Below are positions 13,373-17,198 of a DNA stretch of 17,198 nucleotides, one piece after another; the stretch's first letter is position 1; each line of letters begins with the position of its first letter. The stretch comes from Chlamydia trachomatis (GTDB taxonomy: Bacteria; Chlamydiota; Chlamydiia; Chlamydiales; JAAKFR01). The translations under genes and the position numbers were made by a program. The notes under the pieces were generated by a model. The model was not told the DNA's origin. It did not search any database and saw only the letters and a program-made list of their open reading frames with translations. The stretch is from positions 1 to 17,198 of the forward strand of contig CAMAUB010000009.1 in assembly GCA_945861315.1 (NCBI GenBank). Reading direction: 5' to 3'.

Positions 13373-16300
13373 AGAAGAAGCGCACATGGCCTATTTGGAT
13401 TGGGGCAGTTATTCTAGCTCTTTTAATCATCGTTGGTTTTCTGCCAATGGTGATATCGACAGACGTCGGAAATCGCTTTATTCTTGCGCAAATCAACAAG
13501 CGGATTGTAGGAAAGCTCTCTATTAACCATGTTAAAGTTTACTGGTTTTCGCCGCAAATCATTGATCAGTTAGAGTTAAAGGATGAAACAGGAGAGCTCA
13601 TTGTTTCAGTTCAACACATTGAAAGTCAAACCTCTCTTTTTTCGCTGCTCTTTAACCGCATTGGAAAGACAACTATTGATAAGCCCTATCTCTATCTTAG
13701 AAAAGATGAAAAGCAAGAAGTCAATCTAGAAAAGAGTTTTAAGAGGAAAAATAAGAGGCTAGCTGCCTATTCAAGACAACTCTCTTCAAAGAAGTTTTCT
13801 AAAATAACTGGAGAGCTTGTCATTTCAGATGGCAAGATCATTTTCAACTCTCCAAAAGTAAAGATCGTAACGATTTCCGAGCTCCAATTTAATTATAAAC
13901 CAGAAAGAGACATCTTCCATGTAAGCGCTAATACGCAGCAAGAGGGGGTTAAGGGAGATATTCTTGCAAGTGGAAATTTTCACAAACAACTTCACATCTT
14001 AGCTCAGATAAAAAATTTTCCTGTAGCTATTTTGGACCAGCTTGGGGATAAAACCTTCTACACAACAGCTATTGGAGAGACGCTAGACTGCACAATTGAA
14101 ACGGTGAAAAAAGAGGGCTCTTTTTTCCTAAGCGCAGATGTCACAAGCGTCAATCTCAATGGTACGATCAAAGGAGAGACCTATTCAGGCAACTTCACAA
14201 TCAATCCTGAAAGCCAACTCTCCTATACTCTCACACCGCAAACATTTCATGCCTTGATCGGGAAAGAGCAGAAAAAACATTGGGCTTTAGGCTCTAAAAG
14301 CGACTTGATTATTGCGATTAAGGAAGGACAATTCCCTCTCAATATTGATAAGTTAGACTACTCTGATATCCACCTGCGCACACTTATTACAATGGATCGT
14401 GCTGAGGTGGTCCACAATGAGGCAGGCCCTTATTCTTTTAACAATTTTGAAGCACAAATTCTAACACGTGATGACCTTGAAGTAACCGCATCTGTGCATA
14501 TTCTTGGGAAAGAAGAGTCTAAGATCTCACTACTAACCAATATCAATGAAGATCAAAAAATCACTTATGAAGTAGGAGCAGAAGGTCTCCCCTATGCACT
14601 TCTTGAACTCTTTTTTGAAGAAGCAAGCATTTTGCACGCTGCCTTTGGTGATTTTATCAGCTTCCATGCAAACGGCTTTTACGAAAATGGCAAAAGTATC
14701 AATCAAGTAAGAGTTGAATCAGATATCACTAAATTTGAAGGAGATGTAGAGGGAGTCTCACTCAAAAATCTTGCTTTTAACGTTAAGGGAGAGCGTACTT
14801 TGACAGATAATTGGAAGCGCACTTTCGGACCAACGGTTGACTTTTCACTAAGCGGAAATGCTGCGATTGAAGAGCGTAGTTTTGCCATCTCTACACTCAC
14901 TGGAAAGCTTCAAAACCCCTATTTTGATGTCGATCTGCGCGGACGTGTAGGTGAACAAGGAAAGCCTTTCTCCTATGATAAGCTTCAACTTACAGCTAAT
15001 GGCACTCTGCTTCAGCTCCCCTATCAAGAGAGTTTTACTGAGACAACCTTGAAAAAAGGTAATTTTGTAATCGATCTTGATGGATCAAAGAATTCAGCGA
15101 TAGGAACAGCTAAAATTTTAGTCTCCACACAAACAGCCGATGAAAAGATCGATTCCAAAGCATCTGAAATTAAGATTGAGCTAAAAGACTTTATTTATGA
15201 TGAAAAACTTGACTGGGTCAATGCAAATATTGCTTTTAATGCTAGTTTACAGCACTTTCCAGTAGCTATTATCGAGCCGTGGCTTCCAGAGGGGGTCGAT
15301 CTATTCTTTTTGACAGGACCTGTTATCAATGCGGTAACAAGTGGAACTTATACTCCACGTGCCAAAGATCATTTGGCTCAGATCAATCTTAAAGCTGATT
15401 CAAAAGGGTTTGAAGCTCAATTTTCTATAGCAGTTGATGGCACGCTCACACTCAATCAGCCACAGCCCGCTTTTATACATTGGGAGATCACCCCAGAGCG
15501 CTATCAACATCTTATGCAAATACTTAGCCCTGATAAAATGAGCGAATATAGCCTTTCCCAATCTGCGACACTTGATTTTGAAATGATAGAACTTAAATGC
15601 CCATCCATCATTCCTAAAACATTAAGCGGCTTTCTGTGTCAAAGTGGAATTGAGGGAAATTTAAATATTTCCCCCATGGTCTTTATGAACGGAGGGGAAA
15701 TGTTGACGATCAAAGATTTTCTCGGAAGTGTCAAAGGTGAGAATTTCTCTGAAAAGATCAAGCTAGATCTAAAAGGAAGTATTGTAGCTCCTAATGTTCC
15801 TTCATCTGAGACGTCAGGCTTCTCTTTTGTAGGAGATGTGCTAAATCTTTGGAACCACGAAGGAAAAGTTAATCGCACAAATCTCACTGTCAAAGGAGAG
15901 ATGAACCTTGAGTTGATTCCAATCACACAGATAACAGGCATTATTCCCATGAAGCCACAAACGCGCACAGTGACAAGAGCGCTTCTTGGAGATCTTCTTA
16001 ATGCACGCATTACCGGTGAGATTTCTGACATGACAGGGCCTGTTACAGTTGATATTAAATCATCTAACTTAAAAGTACTTCTCCCTCTGCAAATTACACC
16101 TGAAGCTATTTTCCTTAAAGACTATGTCGATGCTGAGCTCACCTTGACAGAAAAGGTGTCAGAAGACCTTCTAGTAGATGTAAATCCCCTCTTGATCACC
16201 GGAGCAATATCAGACCATCCTCTTAAACTCTACATCGATCCAGAAGGATTTTCTATTGCTATCAATCCTTTTACTTTTAAAGGGATAGCAGTTTCTAAAG

Positions 16301-16911
16301 CTATTATTGATATTGGCAAGATACGTATGCGCAATGGTGGAGAAATTCAAAAGTTAATGGATTTCTTAAAGGCGGAGGAGGTCTCAGAAGATAAATGGAT
16401 GACTGCCTGGTTTACTCCAATCTTTGTCACTCTAAAGGAAGGAACTGCAAGTTATAAACGCTTTGATCTTTTGCTAGCTGAAAAAGTTCAGATTGCATTT
16501 TGGGGACGAATTGACCTTGTTAAAGATAAAGTTAAAATGACAATGGGTATCGCTCCAGCTACCCTTTCACAGCGTTTCAACATTATGGGTCTGAATAAAC
16601 AAGACATGTTCCAGGTCAAAATGCGCGGTAAAAGTTCTAATGTAGAACTTGACTGGAGCTCTGCCTACACCCGTATAGGAATCATTGTCGCGCGTATAGC
16701 TGGGGGGCATATTGGCTACTTAGTTGGTGGTGTCATCGAGCAAATTGTTGGTGCATTTGGAGATGAGACAACTCCTGCGCCTACAACCAAACCATTTCCT
16801 TGGGAGTCGCAATATCCAAGTGAACCTGGGGATCAAATTCCGACCGAAGCAGAACCACCCTCTCTGAAAAAGAAAGGAATGAAAAAGGTGCTCCAGTTCT
16901 TATCACCATGA
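13369..16911 (+). CDS. Large AsmA/TamB-like envelope protein
   Basis: A 1180-residue protein anchored by one N-terminal membrane helix (about 9-30, WPIWIGAVILALLIIVGFLP) with the rest outside the inner membrane. The start is AsmA-like: TDVGNRFILAQINKRIVGKL, then a VYWFSPQIIDQLELKD block. The long middle is beta-rich with alternating polar/hydrophobic strands, as in AsmA, YhdP and TamB proteins that form lipid-carrying grooves across the periplasm. The C-terminus has a conserved-looking part (MGIAPATLSQRFNIMGL, VKMRGKSSNVELDWSS), a glycine-rich hydrophobic stretch (IIVARIAGGHIGYLVGGVIE, about 1105-1124) and a Pro-rich basic tail. Its ATG overlaps the YihY stop. Outer-membrane lipid or protein assembly is the likely role, inferred from family and partner. 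It lacks a recognisable TamB C-terminal domain by eye. Confidence 0.75.
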   Translation: MKKKRTWPIWIGAVILALLIIVGFLPMVISTDVGNRFILAQINKRIVGKLSINHVKVYWFSPQIIDQLELKDETGELIVSVQHIESQTSLFSLLFNRIGKTTIDKPYLYLRKDEKQEVNLEKSFKRKNKRLAAYSRQLSSKKFSKITGELVISDGKIIFNSPKVKIVTISELQFNYKPERDIFHVSANTQQEGVKGDILASGNFHKQLHILAQIKNFPVAILDQLGDKTFYTTAIGETLDCTIETVKKEGSFFLSADVTSVNLNGTIKGETYSGNFTINPESQLSYTLTPQTFHALIGKEQKKHWALGSKSDLIIAIKEGQFPLNIDKLDYSDIHLRTLITMDRAEVVHNEAGPYSFNNFEAQILTRDDLEVTASVHILGKEESKISLLTNINEDQKITYEVGAEGLPYALLELFFEEASILHAAFGDFISFHANGFYENGKSINQVRVESDITKFEGDVEGVSLKNLAFNVKGERTLTDNWKRTFGPTVDFSLSGNAAIEERSFAISTLTGKLQNPYFDVDLRGRVGEQGKPFSYDKLQLTANGTLLQLPYQESFTETTLKKGNFVIDLDGSKNSAIGTAKILVSTQTADEKIDSKASEIKIELKDFIYDEKLDWVNANIAFNASLQHFPVAIIEPWLPEGVDLFFLTGPVINAVTSGTYTPRAKDHLAQINLKADSKGFEAQFSIAVDGTLTLNQPQPAFIHWEITPERYQHLMQILSPDKMSEYSLSQSATLDFEMIELKCPSIIPKTLSGFLCQSGIEGNLNISPMVFMNGGEMLTIKDFLGSVKGENFSEKIKLDLKGSIVAPNVPSSETSGFSFVGDVLNLWNHEGKVNRTNLTVKGEMNLELIPITQITGIIPMKPQTRTVTRALLGDLLNARITGEISDMTGPVTVDIKSSNLKVLLPLQITPEAIFLKDYVDAELTLTEKVSEDLLVDVNPLLITGAISDHPLKLYIDPEGFSIAINPFTFKGIAVSKAIIDIGKIRMRNGGEIQKLMDFLKAEEVSEDKWMTAWFTPIFVTLKEGTASYKRFDLLLAEKVQIAFWGRIDLVKDKVKMTMGIAPATLSQRFNIMGLNKQDMFQVKMRGKSSNVELDWSSAYTRIGIIVARIAGGHIGYLVGGVIEQIVGAFGDETTPAPTTKPFPWESQYPSEPGDQIPTEAEPPSLKKKGMKKVLQFLSP

Positions 16912-16946
16912 GAACCTGGAATGAAGATATAGTCGATTAAATCCGG

Positions 16947-17012
16947 AATGATAATTTTGACCTGCGTGAAAGCCTCGCGATTGACAGATCGTAACTGACC
17001 CAATAGTAGAAA
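16947..17012. repeat. Imperfect direct repeat, copy A
   Basis: This 66-bp unit aligns with copy B with one base gap; about 45 of the 60 aligned bases I compared are identical. The best conserved core is AAAGCCTCG (16969-16977), followed by ATCGTAA (16988-16994). The copies start 85 bases apart. Confidence 0.65.
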
Positions 17013-17031
17013 TATACTCATCCAAGCTCAA

Positions 17032-17097
17032 AATGAGAATTTGGGCCGCGTCAAAGCCTCGGGCTTGAACGATCGTAAACAACCCCATATAGTGGAA
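17032..17097. repeat. Imperfect direct repeat, copy B
   Basis: Second 66-bp unit. Unlike copy A it contains a hairpin, TCAAAGCC-TCG-GGCTTGA (17051-17068, one bulged A). The AAAGCCTCG and ATCGTAA cores are shared with copy A. It may be part of a genome-wide intergenic repeat family. Confidence 0.65.
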
Positions 17098-17157
17098 TTA
17101 GTTGAAAATTTTACAAATCGATCCGTATCTTTTGCCCGAGAACATCATGCTCTATCT

Positions 17158-17179
17158 CGCTGACTTATAAAAGTCAGCG
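17158..17179 (+). terminator. Hairpin near right edge
   Basis: CGCTGACTT-ATAA-AAGTCAGCG forms a perfect 9-bp stem. It is not followed by a clear T-run (TCGATATCCGCATCTTCTT). It may be a terminator for the upstream operon or for a gene beyond the right edge on the other strand. Confidence 0.45.
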
Positions 17180-17198
17180 TCGATATCCGCATCTTCTT

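Larger units (their letters stand above)
16912..17198. other. Noncoding tail with repeats and hairpin
   Basis: No gene is supported in these 287 bases up to the right edge. They hold two imperfect direct repeats (16947-17012 and 17032-17097) and a hairpin (17158-17179), which together could end the YihY-AsmA transcript. Minus-strand open frames here read the repeats (SRGFHAGQ, ARGFDAAQ) and look like by-products of them. Confidence 0.6.

Noticed and set aside
16833..17088. Minus-strand open frames with repeated SRGFHAGQ / ARGFDAAQ peptides
   Set aside because: They read through the two direct repeats and the end of the AsmA-like gene, lack ribosome binding sites and overlap each other; they look like by-products of the repeats.

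Overview
The window looks like a chromosomal segment of a low-GC, obligate host-associated bacterium, most probably an environmental member of the Chlamydiae (Parachlamydia/Simkania/Rhabdochlamydia-like). The reasons are: a DhnA-type aldolase directly followed by a GadC/XasA-type transporter, the same pair and order I recall from Chlamydia; a protein with the two-lobed hydrophobic hairpin plus coiled coil typical of inclusion membrane (Inc) proteins; and two eukaryote-like ubiquitin-pathway proteins (an LRR-NEL E3 ligase and an F-box protein). No rRNA, tRNA, CRISPR or complete insertion sequence was seen. The phylum assignment is inference from gene content.

Layout. 1-563: gene-poor, with decayed-looking coding traces and one short signal-peptide ORF on the minus strand. 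564-953: an unrecognised small protein. 1167-1595: two tandem DUF378 small membrane proteins, closed by a strong hairpin. 1672-2382: a PhnZ-like HD-domain protein with an added N-terminal hydrophobic leader and apparently missing metal ligands. 2379-4815 (minus): a tightly overlapping metN-metI-metQ methionine ABC importer operon, read away from the divergent aldolase gene. 4894-7453: fbaB/dhnA aldolase and an APC amino-acid exchanger.

7491-12008 is the most interesting part. A promoter with a palindrome near the predicted start site drives an Inc-like coiled-coil membrane protein, translationally coupled to a SAM-dependent methyltransferase. Facing it is a 597-residue membrane-anchored LRR protein whose C-terminal half matches the NEL (IpaH/SspH/SlrP) E3 ubiquitin ligase domain, including a Cys-x-Asp-Arg catalytic motif at C411. 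Divergent from it is an F-box protein with degenerate 33-35-residue helical repeats. Together these look like a host-manipulation (effector) locus centred on ubiquitin.

12059-16911 is a two-gene operon: a YihY/BrkB-family membrane protein and a 1180-residue AsmA/TamB-like envelope protein, overlapping by ATGA, probably working on envelope lipid traffic. The last 287 bases are noncoding and hold two imperfect 66-bp direct repeats and a 9-bp-stem hairpin.
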